Assembly (NCBI GenBank): GCA_949879835.1
Contig: CATLBU010000001.1
Span: forward strand, 1-64,000
DNA length: 64,000 nt
Source: an uncultured Bacilli bacterium
Lineage (GTDB): Bacteria > Bacillota_I > Bacilli_A > RF39 > UBA660
Reading direction: 5' to 3'
Shown here: piece by piece, positions 40,855 through 51,666 of the stretch
Layout of the letters: every line of letters begins with the position of its first letter
How positions within the stretch are numbered: position 1 is the stretch's first letter
The notes under the pieces: generated by a model
Told to the model about the DNA's origin: nothing
What the model saw: the letters and a program-made list of their open reading frames with translations, nothing else
Database searches by the model: none
Position numbers and translations under genes: made by a program

Positions 40855-42033
40855 ATGAATATGTTAATTATGATTAAATATGGAGAACTAACAACCAAAA
40901 AAGCCAATCGAAAAACATTCATTAATATTTTGAACAATAACATTTTAAGGGTGTTAAAAAATTATGATGTTAAAATAAAAAAAGATCGAGTTAGAATGTA
41001 TATTGAAACCAAAGAAAATGAGTTAGAAGAGATTACTAAAAAATTGCAAAAAGTATTTGGCTTGCATAGTATAGTTATATGTCATAAAGTAAATACTAAT
41101 ATAGAAGATATATCTGGGAAAGTATTAGAAATTATAAAGAATAGAAATTTTAAAACATTTAAAATTAATACCAAACGAGCAGATAAAAAATTTCCAATTT
41201 CCAGTATGGAATTTAATCACCAAATGGGGGGAATTGTTTTAAAAAATACAAATATGAAAGTAGATGTGCATCAACCAGATGTCATGATTCATATTGAAAT
41301 TCGACAAGAAGGGACTTTTGTTTATACAGATGAATCAAAGGGAATTGGTGGATATCCAGTTGGAATTCAAGGAAAAGGTCTTTTAATGTTAAGTGGAGGA
41401 ATCGACAGCCCTGTCGCAGGCTACTTATCATTAAAAAGAGGAGTCGATTTAGAATGCCTTTATTTTGAATCACCACCACATACTAGTGAAGAAGCCAAAA
41501 ATAAAGTGATTAAACTAGCAAGTATTATAAATGAATACTCTGGAAATATAAAAGTAAATGTAATTCCGTTTACAAAATTACAAGAAGAAATTTATAAAAA
41601 TGTTCCTGAACACTATGTTATTACTATTATGCGCAGAATGATGTATAGAATTGCAGAAAAAGTAGCAAAAATAAAAAAATGTAAAATTATTATTAATGGA
41701 GAAAGCATTGGACAAGTTGCCAGTCAAACATTAGATAGCATGGTTGTTATTAATCAGGTAACCAATCTGCCAGTAATTCGTCCAGTTGCCTGTATGGATA
41801 AATTAGAAATTATAGAACTAGCAAAAAAAATAAAAACTTATGAAACTAGTATTTTACCATATGAGGATTGTTGTACTATCTTTTTACCAAAACATCCTGT
41901 TATTCATCCTGAATTGCAAAAATGTCTAGAATTAGAAAAAAAATTAAACTATGAAGGATTAATAGAAGAATGTATTCAAAATATCGAAGTAATAGAAAAT
42001 TTAAATCCTCAAAAATTCGAAGAAATTTTATAA
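40855..42033 (+). CDS. thiI: tRNA 4-thiouridine synthase ThiI
   Basis: 392 aa from the ATG at 40855 (MNMLIMIKYGELTTKKANRKTF; AAGGTG upstream). NFLD-THUMP N-terminus, then a PP-loop domain with SGGIDS at 180-185. The rhodanese domain of E. coli ThiI is absent, as in many firmicutes. It sulfurates U8 of tRNA with sulfur from a cysteine desulfurase, usually encoded next door but not here. Confidence 0.94.
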   Translation: MNMLIMIKYGELTTKKANRKTFINILNNNILRVLKNYDVKIKKDRVRMYIETKENELEEITKKLQKVFGLHSIVICHKVNTNIEDISGKVLEIIKNRNFKTFKINTKRADKKFPISSMEFNHQMGGIVLKNTNMKVDVHQPDVMIHIEIRQEGTFVYTDESKGIGGYPVGIQGKGLLMLSGGIDSPVAGYLSLKRGVDLECLYFESPPHTSEEAKNKVIKLASIINEYSGNIKVNVIPFTKLQEEIYKNVPEHYVITIMRRMMYRIAEKVAKIKKCKIIINGESIGQVASQTLDSMVVINQVTNLPVIRPVACMDKLEIIELAKKIKTYETSILPYEDCCTIFLPKHPVIHPELQKCLELEKKLNYEGLIEECIQNIEVIENLNPQKFEEIL

Positions 42034-42055
42034 CCAGAAATTACCAAAAAAATTA

Positions 42056-42100
42056 GAGTATTAAAAAATTTTACCTGTACATGATATTAGTGTACAGGAG
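42056..42100 (+). promoter_or_regulatory. SASP 1 upstream region with CATGATA and hairpin
   Basis: CATGATA (42080-42086) resembles the sigma-G/F -10 (CATACTA) and is repeated upstream of SASP 2 (42374-42380). GAGTATT 17 bases upstream may be the -35. CCTGTACA (42074-42081) and TGTACAGG (42091-42098) form a perfect inverted repeat whose right arm runs into the ribosome binding site AGGAGGTG. Confidence 0.4.
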
Positions 42101-42109
42101 GTGAAACAA

Positions 42110-42316
42110 ATGAAATCAAATACAAGCAAAATGGTAGCACCTGGAGCTAAAGAAGCTATCGATAGAATGAAATATGAAATCGCTAGTGAATTAGGTGTTA
42201 AAATGGGACCAGATGCTTCAAGTAGAGCAAATGGATCTGTTGGTGGAGAAATCACAAGACGTTTAGTTCAAATGGCTGAACAACAACTTGGAGGATCTAA
42301 TTACCAAGGAAAATAA
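42110..42316 (+). CDS. Alpha/beta-type small acid-soluble spore protein 1
   Basis: 68 aa from the ATG at 42110 (AGGAGGTG upstream). Carries the family core: [11 protein letters not shown], with the GPR protease cut site E-I-A-S-E, and [12 protein letters not shown]. These proteins coat spore DNA and protect it from UV and heat, then are degraded to feed germination. A terminator (GACAG/CTGTC, 42330-42354) follows. With SASP 2 and spo0A it shows the host makes endospores. Confidence 0.93.
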   Translation: MKSNTSKMVAPGAKEAIDRMKYEIASELGVKMGPDASSRANGSVGGEITRRLVQMAEQQLGGSNYQGK

Positions 42317-42329
42317 GCTGAATAAAATG

Positions 42330-42354
42330 GACAGTCATCTTGCTGTCTTTTTTT
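42330..42354 (+). terminator. Terminator of SASP 1
   Basis: GACAG (42330-42334) pairs with CTGTC (42343-42347), then seven T. Confidence 0.65.
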
Positions 42355-42420
42355 ATTTCCATATATTGTTACACATGATAATAGAAAAAAAATCCACAAT
42401 ATTAATAAGGTGGTGATAAT

Positions 42421-42618
42421 ATGGATAATAATAAATTAGTTGCACCTTCTTCAAAAAAAGCAATTGAGAATATGAAATATGAAATTGCTAGCGAACTTGG
42501 AATTCAATTAGGTGCTGAAACTAGTAGTCGTTTAAATGGTACAGTTGGTGGAGAAATGACTAGAAGGTTAGTGAGAATTGGAGAAGAACAAATCGCAAGA
42601 AAACAACGTAAATTTTAA
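42421..42618 (+). CDS. Alpha/beta-type small acid-soluble spore protein 2
   Basis: 65 aa. Same core as SASP 1 ([25 protein letters not shown]) and similar start (KLVAPSSKKAIENMK), a tandem paralogue. AAGGTGG precedes the ATG, and CATGATA lies at 42374-42380. Likely expressed in the forespore. Confidence 0.93.
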   Translation: MDNNKLVAPSSKKAIENMKYEIASELGIQLGAETSSRLNGTVGGEMTRRLVRIGEEQIARKQRKF

Positions 42619-42621
42619 TTT

Positions 42622-42647
42622 AAAACATCTGATTTATCAGATGTTTT
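42622..42647. terminator. Bidirectional terminator between SASP 2 and clpP
   Basis: AAAACATCTGA (42622-42632) pairs with TCAGATGTTTT (42637-42647), four-base loop; overlaps the clpP stop. Confidence 0.75.
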
Positions 42648-43215
42648 ATAGTATTTGATCTACGATTTTATAATCGAGAGCTTCCTTTGCACTCATAAAA
42701 TTATCTCGTTCGGTATCTTTCTCAATAACTTTTAAAGATTTCCCAGTATTTTTAGAAAGAATATGATTTAATTTGTCTTTTAATTTTAAGATTCTTTCAG
42801 CTGCAATTTTAATCTCTGTCGCTTGACCTTGTGCACCACCAAGTGGTTGGTGAATCATAACTTCACTATTTGGAAGAATAAAGCGTTTTCCTTTACAACC
42901 ACTAGAGAGCAAGAAAGCGCCCATAGAAGCAGCCATTCCTACACAAATTGTAGATACATCACTTTCAATAAAATTCATAGTATCATAAATTGCCATTCCA
43001 GCAGTAACACTACCACCTGGAGAATTGATATAAATACTAATATCATCATGGTTTAAAGAATCCAAATATAAAAGTTGTGCCACAACAGTATTAGAATTTA
43101 TATCATCAATTTCTCCAGAAATAATAATAATTCGATCTTTTAGTAATCTAGAATAGATATCATAAACGCGTTCACCATGATTGCTTTTTTCAATAACAGT
43201 AGGAACCAAACTCAT
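42646..43215 (-). CDS. clpP: ATP-dependent Clp protease proteolytic subunit (housekeeping)
   Basis: 189 aa. Triad Ser97 (MAASMGA), His122 (EVMIHQ) and Asp171 (ERDNFMS), with the usual numbering; INSPGGSV at 64-71. It forms the 14-subunit barrel fed by ClpX/ClpC. AGAGGATG precedes the ATG. A second ClpP-like protein is in the mobile element at 20511. Confidence 0.96.
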   Translation of the reverse strand: MSLVPTVIEKSNHGERVYDIYSRLLKDRIIIISGEIDDINSNTVVAQLLYLDSLNHDDISIYINSPGGSVTAGMAIYDTMNFIESDVSTICVGMAASMGAFLLSSGCKGKRFILPNSEVMIHQPLGGAQGQATEIKIAAERILKLKDKLNHILSKNTGKSLKVIEKDTERDNFMSAKEALDYKIVDQIL

Positions 43216-43334
43216 ATAATCATCCTCTCTATCTTTATAATAGTTCTAAACAAATAAAAATATTCAATAAATTATGTGACAAAATATATTTTTTTTGGTA
43301 TGATATATATGTAATAAAGAATAGAGGGATGAAG

Positions 43335-44996
43335 ATGCCAAGAACAATAAAAGTGGATTATAAGAACTTAGAAACAAAGGAATTTCTAACGGGAACTACT
43401 TTAAAAAAGATTAGTGAACATTTTTCTAAATATTATAACTATCCAATTTTAATTGGTAAAGTAGATAACGATATGACCGAATTAAATGAACCAATTACTC
43501 GTAGTTGTAGTGTTGACTTTTATGATCGCAGTCACAGCGTAGGAAATAGTATTTATGGGAGAACCGCTCAATTTTTATTAATTGTAGCGATTAAAAAAGT
43601 ACTTGGAAACGATGCAGAAGTTATTATTGAAAATTCAATAGATAAAGGTTTTTATGCAGAAATTATAGGAACCGATATAAATAAATCTTTATTAAAAAAA
43701 GTAGAAGAAAAAATGCAAGAAATTTCTCAAACAGATTATATTATTAATAAAGTAAGTGTTTCACGTTTTGATGCAAGCAAATTTTTCAAAAAACAGAAAC
43801 AAATGGATAAAGTAAAAGTTTTAAAATACATCAGTAATAGTTATATTAATTTATATAGAATTGATGATGTATATGATTATTTTTATGGAGAACTTGCCTA
43901 TAGTACAGGACAAATTGATGACTTCAAGCTTACTTATATTAAAGATAATGGTTTTGTATTAAGTTACCCAGATACTTATAATCCAGAATGTACTCTTGAT
44001 TATGTTCACCATAAAAAATTATTTAATAGCTTCGCAGATTTTGCAAAATGGAGTAAAACAATTGGAATCAGTAATGCAGCGGATTTAAATGAAATGATTT
44101 CTAAAGGAGAATATAATAATTTGATCTTACTATCAGAAACATATTATAATCATCAATTATCCAATATTGCAGAAAAAATATATACCAATAAAAATAATAT
44201 TCGCCTTGTTTTAATAGCTGGGCCATCTTCATCAGGAAAAACGACAACAGCAAAAAAATTAGAAGTATATCTAAAAAGCAAAGGAATTAAAACCCACCAG
44301 ATTTCCATTGATGATTATTTCTATGATCGCAGTAAAACCCCCGTTTTACCAAATGGAGAACTGGATACAGAATCACTAAATGCAGTAGATGTGACATTGT
44401 TTAATAAACATTTAACAAAACTATTAGCGGGAGAGACTGTAGAAATTCCAGAATACAATTTTTTACTTGGAAAAAGGGAATATCACGGTAAGAAGTTAAC
44501 ATTGGAAGACGATGATATGATTATCATAGAAGGATTACATGGTTTAAATGATGATTTGACATCATCTATTGAAAGAAAACAAAAATTTAAAATTTATATT
44601 AGTGCATTAACACAATTAAATATCGATAACCATAATCGAATTCATACAAGTGATACTAGAAAATTAAGAAGAATTATTCGTGATAATAAATACCGTAGTT
44701 ATGGATCGAGTGAAACATTAAAGATGTGGAAAACAATTCGTGAGGGGGAAGAAAACTATATATTCCCTTATCAAGATGATGTGGATGTTATTGTTAATTC
44801 TGCTCTAGTATATGAAATGGGAATTTTAAAAACATATGCTGAACCCCTTCTATTTTCAGTTCCAGAAAATGATGAAAATTATCCAGAGGCATTAAGATTA
44901 ATCAATCTATTAAGAAATATATTACCGATTCCAAGTGATGATGTTCCACAAGATTCTGTATTAAGAGAATTTATTGGAGGAAGCTGTTTTAAATAG
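43335..44996 (+). CDS. TGS-domain nucleoside kinase (uridine kinase-like)
   Basis: 553 aa from the ATG at 43335, six bases after AGAGGG. An N-terminal TGS-like region, a threonyl-tRNA-synthetase-like additional domain (about 55-150, with FYDRSHSVGNSI-type sequence) and a C-terminal phosphoribulokinase/uridine kinase domain with Walker A GPSSSGKTT (about 300) and DDYFYDR. The family is common in clostridia and Erysipelotrichia; the substrate is likely a nucleoside. Separate transcript before gap. Confidence 0.85.
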   Translation: MPRTIKVDYKNLETKEFLTGTTLKKISEHFSKYYNYPILIGKVDNDMTELNEPITRSCSVDFYDRSHSVGNSIYGRTAQFLLIVAIKKVLGNDAEVIIENSIDKGFYAEIIGTDINKSLLKKVEEKMQEISQTDYIINKVSVSRFDASKFFKKQKQMDKVKVLKYISNSYINLYRIDDVYDYFYGELAYSTGQIDDFKLTYIKDNGFVLSYPDTYNPECTLDYVHHKKLFNSFADFAKWSKTIGISNAADLNEMISKGEYNNLILLSETYYNHQLSNIAEKIYTNKNNIRLVLIAGPSSSGKTTTAKKLEVYLKSKGIKTHQISIDDYFYDRSKTPVLPNGELDTESLNAVDVTLFNKHLTKLLAGETVEIPEYNFLLGKREYHGKKLTLEDDDMIIIEGLHGLNDDLTSSIERKQKFKIYISALTQLNIDNHNRIHTSDTRKLRRIIRDNKYRSYGSSETLKMWKTIREGEENYIFPYQDDVDVIVNSALVYEMGILKTYAEPLLFSVPENDENYPEALRLINLLRNILPIPSDDVPQDSVLREFIGGSCFK

Positions 44997-46023
<1,027 letters not shown>

Positions 46024-46025
<2 letters not shown>

Positions 46026-46047
46026 AAGGAGTTCTACCTTCTTTTTT
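46024..46047 (+). terminator. Terminator of gap
   Basis: AGAAGG (46024-46029) pairs with CCTTCT (46037-46042), then T. Confidence 0.65.
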
Positions 46048-46115
46048 ATTCTGTATATTACTTGAAAATACTAGTGATTTGGTATAAAATAGAAATAAGA
46101 TAGTAGGTGATGACC

Positions 46116-46478
46116 ATGAAAAATAAATCTGGATTTACTTTAATTGAATTACTAGGTGTTTTTACACTACTAGGAGTTGTATCTTTAGTAGTAGTACCAT
46201 ATGCGACTGGAATGCTAAAAAAAACAAAAAATGATGATCAGGATCGTTTTAATAGTAATCTTTTTTTAGCAGCTGAAGCATATATCGAAAGTGGAGATCG
46301 ACATAATGAATTACAAAATGATGGAGATTTTATTGATGTTTCCCTTCAGGAATTAATTAATAGCGGATTTTTGGGGAAAAATATAGTAGATCCTGAGCAA
46401 AAAAAGAAAGTATCAGATTTAAATTATTCCATAAGAATCACAAAATCGGTTAATGGATTTGAGTATCAAAAAGTATAA
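46116..46478 (+). CDS. Type IV pilin-like protein
   Basis: 120 aa from the ATG at 46116 (AGGTGA five bases upstream). A short leader ending in Gly is followed by FTLIELL, the prepilin peptidase site of type IV pilins and competence pseudopilins, then a hydrophobic helix and a polar domain. No pilus assembly or prepilin peptidase genes are in the window. Its place between gap and pgk is unusual. Confidence 0.85.
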   Translation: MKNKSGFTLIELLGVFTLLGVVSLVVVPYATGMLKKTKNDDQDRFNSNLFLAAEAYIESGDRHNELQNDGDFIDVSLQELINSGFLGKNIVDPEQKKKVSDLNYSIRITKSVNGFEYQKV

Positions 46479-46493
46479 TAAGGAGGATATCTT

Positions 46494-47681
46494 ATGAAAA
46501 AAACAATCAGGGACTATGATCTAAAGGGAAAAAGAGTGATTATTCGTGTTGACTTTAATGTTCCTATTCAAGATGGAGAAATTACAGATGATAATCGAAT
46601 AAAAGCAAGCTTAGAAACTATCCGCTATGCGATTCGACATCAAGCTAAAGTAATTCTAATGTCACACTTAGGTAGGATAAAAACAGAGGAAGATAAACTA
46701 ACAAATACCTTAGAACCAGTCGCATTAAGATTAAGCGAATTGCTAGATCAGGAAATTATTTTTATAGATGAAACCAGGGGAAAATTATTAGAGAATACAA
46801 TATCAGAATTAAAAGAAAAAGAAGTGCTTTTAATAGAAAATACCAGATTTGAAGATTTAAATGATCAAGCAGAAAGTCAAAATAATGAAGAACTTGGTAA
46901 ATACTGGGCTAGTTTGGGAGATATTTACATCAATGATGCTTTTGGAACTAGTCATAGAAGTCATGCCTCTAATGTTGGCATTGCTTCTAATCTACCAAAT
47001 GGAATTGGTTTTCTAATAGAAAAAGAGTTAAAAGCACTAGAAAGAACAATTCAAAGACCAAGGCACCCATTTACTGTGATATTAGGTGGATCAAAAGTCA
47101 GTGATAAAATTAAAATGATTGAAAATTTAGCAACAAAAGCAGACTATATTTTAATTGGTGGGGGAATGGCTTATACCTTTTTAAAAGCCAGTGGAATTGA
47201 AATAGGATCGTCTTTATTAGACGATGAGCATTTGGCCTTTTGCCAAGAAATGTTAGAGAAATACAGTGATAAGATTATTCTTCCAATTGACTCGGTAAAT
47301 GCATTAGAAATCAAAGAAAATGTTGAAACTAGAGAATGTTTTATCAATGAAATCAAAGAAAATGAAATAGGCCTAGATATTGGGCATCAAACTGTAAAGT
47401 TATTTAAACAGTATTTGGAAAAAAGCAAAACGATTATTTGGAATGGTCCTTTAGGATGCTTTGAGATCGAACAATTTAGTTCGGGAACAAAGAAAATTTG
47501 TGAAGTCTTATCACAAATCGATGCTAAAAAAATAGTTGGTGGTGGTGATACAGGGGCAGCCATTATTCAATTTGGATATGAAGATAGTGTAAGTCATATA
47601 TCAACAGGTGGTGGAGCCTCTTTAGAATTATTAGAAGGGAAAAAATTACCAGGAATAGAAATTATCGAGAATAAGAAATGA
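46494..47681 (+). CDS. pgk: Phosphoglycerate kinase
   Basis: 395 aa. RVIIRVDFNVP (14-24), SHLGR and the C-terminal GGGDTGAAI motif. Makes ATP from 1,3-bisphosphoglycerate. AAGGAGG precedes the ATG; its stop overlaps the start of the flippase-like gene (ATGA). Confidence 0.96.
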   Translation: MKKTIRDYDLKGKRVIIRVDFNVPIQDGEITDDNRIKASLETIRYAIRHQAKVILMSHLGRIKTEEDKLTNTLEPVALRLSELLDQEIIFIDETRGKLLENTISELKEKEVLLIENTRFEDLNDQAESQNNEELGKYWASLGDIYINDAFGTSHRSHASNVGIASNLPNGIGFLIEKELKALERTIQRPRHPFTVILGGSKVSDKIKMIENLATKADYILIGGGMAYTFLKASGIEIGSSLLDDEHLAFCQEMLEKYSDKIILPIDSVNALEIKENVETRECFINEIKENEIGLDIGHQTVKLFKQYLEKSKTIIWNGPLGCFEIEQFSSGTKKICEVLSQIDAKKIVGGGDTGAAIIQFGYEDSVSHISTGGGASLELLEGKKLPGIEIIENKK

Positions 47682-48697
47682 AAAAAAATCTAAAAAAACT
47701 TTTCAATATATTTATTTTGCTTACTATCACTGGTTTGGTACTGTATTTTTCGCTGAAAGATGATTACAATACCATTATAAACGAGATATGGAATATGAAT
47801 ATCATTTGGTTGATAATAGCATTTGTTTTATTATTTTGTTTTTGGTTTTGTAAAGCAGTTGCTACTCAAAAAATTGTAAAAATATTTAAAGAAGATTACT
47901 CCATAAAGCAAGCATTTTGTTTAGTGATTGAAACAAATTTTTTTCATGCCATTACGCCATTCGCAGTCGGAGGACAACCATATGAGATTTATTCATTAAA
48001 AAAATCTAAATTAAAACTAACAGATGCAACCAATGTTTCTATTGCCAATTTTATTGTTTATCAGATTGCTTTAGTATTATTAGGTGTTGTAGCAGTAATT
48101 TATAACCATATTTTTAATTTATTTAAATCAAATGTTGTTTTGAAACATTTTGTAACCATCGGCTTTCTAATAAATCTTTTGGTTATTATTTTTCTATTTT
48201 TATTAACATTTACAAAAAAAATTAATAAATTTTTAATGAAAATAATTATAGGGAGTTTAAACAAATTAAGAATAGTAAAAGATAAAGAAAAGAAAATTGA
48301 ACAATTTAACCAATATTTAAATGAATTTCATAATGGAGCTAAAATATTATTTCAAAATAAAATTCAATTTATTGGTTTAATTATAATTCATTTTGTTGGA
48401 TTATCTGTTTCCTATATCATCCCTTTCGCTTTAGCGCATGCAATGAAAATATCCACTATCTCCATTATGGAAGCTATAGTAACATCTGCTTATGTTATGT
48501 TAATCGGTTCCTTTGTCCCAATTCCTGGTGGGACAGGTGGCTTAGAATATGGTTTCATTTCCTTTTATAGTAACTTTATAAAGGGTAGTAAATTAAATGC
48601 TATGATGTTGGTATGGAGATTTATCACCTATTATTTTGCGATGATTCTAGGAGCTATTATGTTAGGAGTAAGAAAGAAGGAGAAAAAATGCGCGTAG
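47678..48697 (+). CDS. Lysylphosphatidylglycerol synthase-type membrane protein (MprF flippase-like)
   Basis: 339 aa with about eight membrane segments. Motifs TPFAVGGQPYE and GSFVPIPGGTGGLEYGF mark the AglD/MprF N-terminal family (UPF0104). It lacks the MprF synthase domain. Members move lipids across the membrane. The next gene is a glycosyltransferase of the glycolipid type, so the pair may make and move a glycolipid; it overlaps that gene by ten bases. Confidence 0.85.
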   Translation: MKKNLKKLFNIFILLTITGLVLYFSLKDDYNTIINEIWNMNIIWLIIAFVLLFCFWFCKAVATQKIVKIFKEDYSIKQAFCLVIETNFFHAITPFAVGGQPYEIYSLKKSKLKLTDATNVSIANFIVYQIALVLLGVVAVIYNHIFNLFKSNVVLKHFVTIGFLINLLVIIFLFLLTFTKKINKFLMKIIIGSLNKLRIVKDKEKKIEQFNQYLNEFHNGAKILFQNKIQFIGLIIIHFVGLSVSYIIPFALAHAMKISTISIMEAIVTSAYVMLIGSFVPIPGGTGGLEYGFISFYSNFIKGSKLNAMMLVWRFITYYFAMILGAIMLGVRKKEKKCA

Positions 48698-49926
48698 GTA
48701 TTTTTACAGATACATATCCTCCATTTATTAATGGGGTATCTACTAGTATTACAATGTTACAAAAATCATTAGAAGAAAAAGGCCATAAAGTTTATATTGT
48801 AACTGTTAATCCAGAAAATATGAGTTATACTTATGATAATGATGATCGTGTTATTCGAATTCCAGGAATTCCAGTTGGAATATATGATTATCGATTAAGT
48901 GGAATTTATCCAATAAGAGCTATTAATAAAATTAAAAAATGGAATTTAGATATTATTCATTCTCATACAGAATTTGGAGTTGGGACCTTTGCGCGTATTA
49001 TTGCTAAACAATTAAAAATTCCATTAGTACATACTTATCATACAATGTATGAAGACTATGTACACTATATTACAAAAGGTCATTTTGATAAATCAAGTAA
49101 AAAAATTGTAGAATATTTAACGAAATTTTATTGTGATAAAACAGCTAGCGAATTAATCGTTCCTAGCACAAAAACCTATAATTTATTTAAAGAAAAATAT
49201 AAATTTGATAAGAATGTTCATATTGTTCCAACTGGAGTAGAAGTAGAACGTTTTTATAAGGAAAATAGTAACAAAGAAGAAGTCGCACTAATCAAAAAAG
49301 AGTTAAATATCAAAAAAGATGATTTTATTATTCTATATGTTGGAAGACTTGCACAAGAAAAAAATATCGAGTTATTAATTCGCTCCCACAGTGAAATTGT
49401 AAAGAAAAATAGGAAGTGTAAATTAGTAATTGTTGGAAGCGGCCCAGATTATGAAAAATATATTCATATGACAAATGACTTAAAAATAACGAATAATGTT
49501 ATTTTTACCAATGCAATTCCTTGGGAAGAGATGCCAAATTATTATCATCTGGCAAACATCTTTGTAACAGCTTCTAAAACAGAAACTCAAGGATTAACAG
49601 TAATAGAAGCCATGGCAGCGTCTCTACCAGTTGTATGTATTGAGGATGAAAGTTTTAGTAATGTAGTAATCAATCATTTAAATGGTAGAACATTTCTAAC
49701 AGAAACTGAATATAAAAAAGCGATTTATGATTTATTAAAAGATAGAAAAGAGTTATCTAAAATGGAAAAACAAGCTAGAATTACCGCAGAATCACATTCG
49801 TTAAAGTACTATGCTGAATCTATTTTAGATGTATACTATTGTGCAATAACCAATCATAAAAAAAATAAAAATATCGTAGAAAGACTAACTGAGATAGTAA
49901 AGAGGGGATCGGATGAAAAGCAGTAA
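48688..49926 (+). CDS. GT4 glycosyltransferase, probable 1,2-diacylglycerol 3-glucosyltransferase
   Basis: 412 aa from the ATG at 48688 (AAGGAG upstream, MRVGIFTDTYPPFINGVSTS). GT-B fold with HSHTEFGVG, the YVGRLAQEKN loop, and the EX7E site ASKTETQGLTVIEAMA. Close in type to the monoglucosyldiacylglycerol synthases of firmicutes and Acholeplasma. Makes membrane glycolipid or a lipoteichoic acid anchor. Overlaps tpiA by 14 bases. Confidence 0.88.
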   Translation: MRVGIFTDTYPPFINGVSTSITMLQKSLEEKGHKVYIVTVNPENMSYTYDNDDRVIRIPGIPVGIYDYRLSGIYPIRAINKIKKWNLDIIHSHTEFGVGTFARIIAKQLKIPLVHTYHTMYEDYVHYITKGHFDKSSKKIVEYLTKFYCDKTASELIVPSTKTYNLFKEKYKFDKNVHIVPTGVEVERFYKENSNKEEVALIKKELNIKKDDFIILYVGRLAQEKNIELLIRSHSEIVKKNRKCKLVIVGSGPDYEKYIHMTNDLKITNNVIFTNAIPWEEMPNYYHLANIFVTASKTETQGLTVIEAMAASLPVVCIEDESFSNVVINHLNGRTFLTETEYKKAIYDLLKDRKELSKMEKQARITAESHSLKYYAESILDVYYCAITNHKKNKNIVERLTEIVKRGSDEKQ

Positions 49927-50680
49927 ACTAGTGGTGGCAAATCATAAAATGAATATGACAAGTATAGATATTAACCAATATTTAAAAAAAATAAAAAAAG
50001 AAATCAATGTAGAAAATGTAATTATCTGTCCAACTAGTATTTACATCCCCTATTTTTTAAAACATAATTTTAAAGTAGGAATCCAAAACGTCTTTTATGA
50101 AAATAAAGGAGCTTATACAGGAGAAATATCTCCTAGACAAGCAAAAAGTATGGAAATTGATTATGCTATTGTTGGGCATAGTGAAAGAAGAAATTATTTT
50201 TTAGAAACAAATCAGGAAATTAATAAAAAAGTAAGATTGTGTTTAAAAAATAATTTAAAAGTAATCCTTTGTATTGGAGAAACGAAAGAGGAAAAAAGAA
50301 ATCGAAAAACAGAAGAAGTATTAGAAAAAGAAATAATCGAAAATTTAGAAGGTGTAAAGAATTTTAAGGATATTATTATTGCTTATGAACCTATTTGGGC
50401 AATTGGATCTAAAAAGACACCTACAATGAAAGAAATCGACATATCGATTCGATTTATTAAACAAATTATGAGAAAACATTATCACGTAGATAATATCCAA
50501 GTAATCTATGGTGGAAGTGTTAGTGAAGAGAACGTCCAGGAGATTGCAACAATCCCTACATTAGATGGTGTTTTAGTAGGAGGAGCTTCTATTAAAGAAG
50601 AATTTATTAATATTGCAAAGACAATTTTGAAAGCAGACAAAAATGAACAAAATTCGACAAATATCCCCAAAACTAGATAA
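49913..50680 (+). CDS. tpiA: Triosephosphate isomerase
   Basis: 255 aa. Asn10 and Lys12 in ANHKMN (normally GNWKMN), His89 in VGHSERR, catalytic Glu159 in AYEPIWAIG, and YGGSVSEEN. Interconverts dihydroxyacetone phosphate and glyceraldehyde 3-phosphate. Last gene of the glycolytic run; its end contains a Spo0A box (TTCGACA at 50653-50659) upstream of spo0A. Confidence 0.95.
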   Translation: MKSSKLVVANHKMNMTSIDINQYLKKIKKEINVENVIICPTSIYIPYFLKHNFKVGIQNVFYENKGAYTGEISPRQAKSMEIDYAIVGHSERRNYFLETNQEINKKVRLCLKNNLKVILCIGETKEEKRNRKTEEVLEKEIIENLEGVKNFKDIIIAYEPIWAIGSKKTPTMKEIDISIRFIKQIMRKHYHVDNIQVIYGGSVSEENVQEIATIPTLDGVLVGGASIKEEFINIAKTILKADKNEQNSTNIPKTR

Positions 50681-50719
50681 ATAAAACTCTAGTAAAAATA
50701 AAGAAATTTATTGTATAAT
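50653..50719 (+). promoter_or_regulatory. Spo0A box and promoter before spo0A
   Basis: TTCGACA (50653-50659) is the exact complement of the 0A box TGTCGAA. TATAAT (50714-50719) lies 42 bases before the spo0A ATG. Together they suggest autoregulation of spo0A. Confidence 0.5.
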
Positions 50720-50760
50720 AATACCATGATAGCAGTACTACTAAAGAAAGGAAGAATAAA

Positions 50761-51531
50761 ATGGATAAAATAAAGGTACTTATGGTAGATGATAACGTAA
50801 GTCTTATTAATATGGTAAAAGAATATTTTGGAAGTAGTAGTGATGTAGAAGTAGTATTAGAGGCATATGATGGAGAACAAGGAATCGAAATGATTGAGAA
50901 AAATCAGGACTGTTATGATGTCGTTGTTTTGGATTTAATTATGCCAAAAAAAGATGGAATATATGTTCTAGACGAGATGAAAAAGAGAGATATTCAGAAA
51001 AAAGTAATCGTCGCAACCAGTTATAATGCAAGTGATATTATAAGAGAAGTTTCCGAGTATGGTGTTAGTTATTTTATTCTAAAGCCATTTGAACTTATCG
51101 ATCTTCAAAAAAGAATTGTAGAAACAGTAAAAAAAGGTGATAAACATAATAAAAATATAGATTTTTATCACAATAACCTACAAATATCAATTACTAAAAT
51201 ATTACACGAACTTGGAATTCCATCTCATATCAAAGGATATCAATATATTCGTGAGGGAATTGGTATTATATATGAACGACCAGAGACGATTGGAGGTATA
51301 ACAAAAGAATTATATCCTGAACTTGCAAAGAAATTTGATACAACTGTATCTAGAGTGGAAAGAGCCATTCGTCATGCAATCGAAGTAAGTTGGAATCGAG
51401 GAAATTGGGAATTAATGGAAGAGATTTTTGGGCATAGTGTAGATATTGATAAAGCAAAACCAACCAATTCAGAGTTTATTGTAACAATTGCAGATAAACT
51501 TAGTTTAGAAGGTATAAAAATTGGCGTGTAA
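50761..51531 (+). CDS. spo0A: Stage 0 sporulation protein A
   Basis: 256 aa. Response-regulator domain with Asp10, Asp11 and phosphorylated Asp58, then the Spo0A-specific DNA-binding domain ([38 protein letters not shown]). Master regulator of entry into sporulation. AAAGGAAG precedes the ATG. A terminator follows at 51534-51558. Confidence 0.96.
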   Translation: MDKIKVLMVDDNVSLINMVKEYFGSSSDVEVVLEAYDGEQGIEMIEKNQDCYDVVVLDLIMPKKDGIYVLDEMKKRDIQKKVIVATSYNASDIIREVSEYGVSYFILKPFELIDLQKRIVETVKKGDKHNKNIDFYHNNLQISITKILHELGIPSHIKGYQYIREGIGIIYERPETIGGITKELYPELAKKFDTTVSRVERAIRHAIEVSWNRGNWELMEEIFGHSVDIDKAKPTNSEFIVTIADKLSLEGIKIGV

Positions 51532-51533
51532 TG

Positions 51534-51558
51534 AGATTCAAAAAAAGAATCTTTTTTT
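51534..51558 (+). terminator. Terminator of spo0A
   Basis: AGATTC pairs with GAATCT across seven A, then seven T. Confidence 0.7.
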
Positions 51559-51666
51559 ATTTTAAATAAGAAAAAAATGTCAATAATTGTATGACTTATG
51601 ATGTATTTTTTATTGCGGCCTCTAATCGGAAATGATAGAATTAAATTTAGAATAGGAGTTGAATAT

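Noticed and set aside
42110..42618. SASP genes as part of a mobile element
   Set aside because: Tandem SASPs between thiI and clpP show ordinary core context, with no integrase or repeats beside them.
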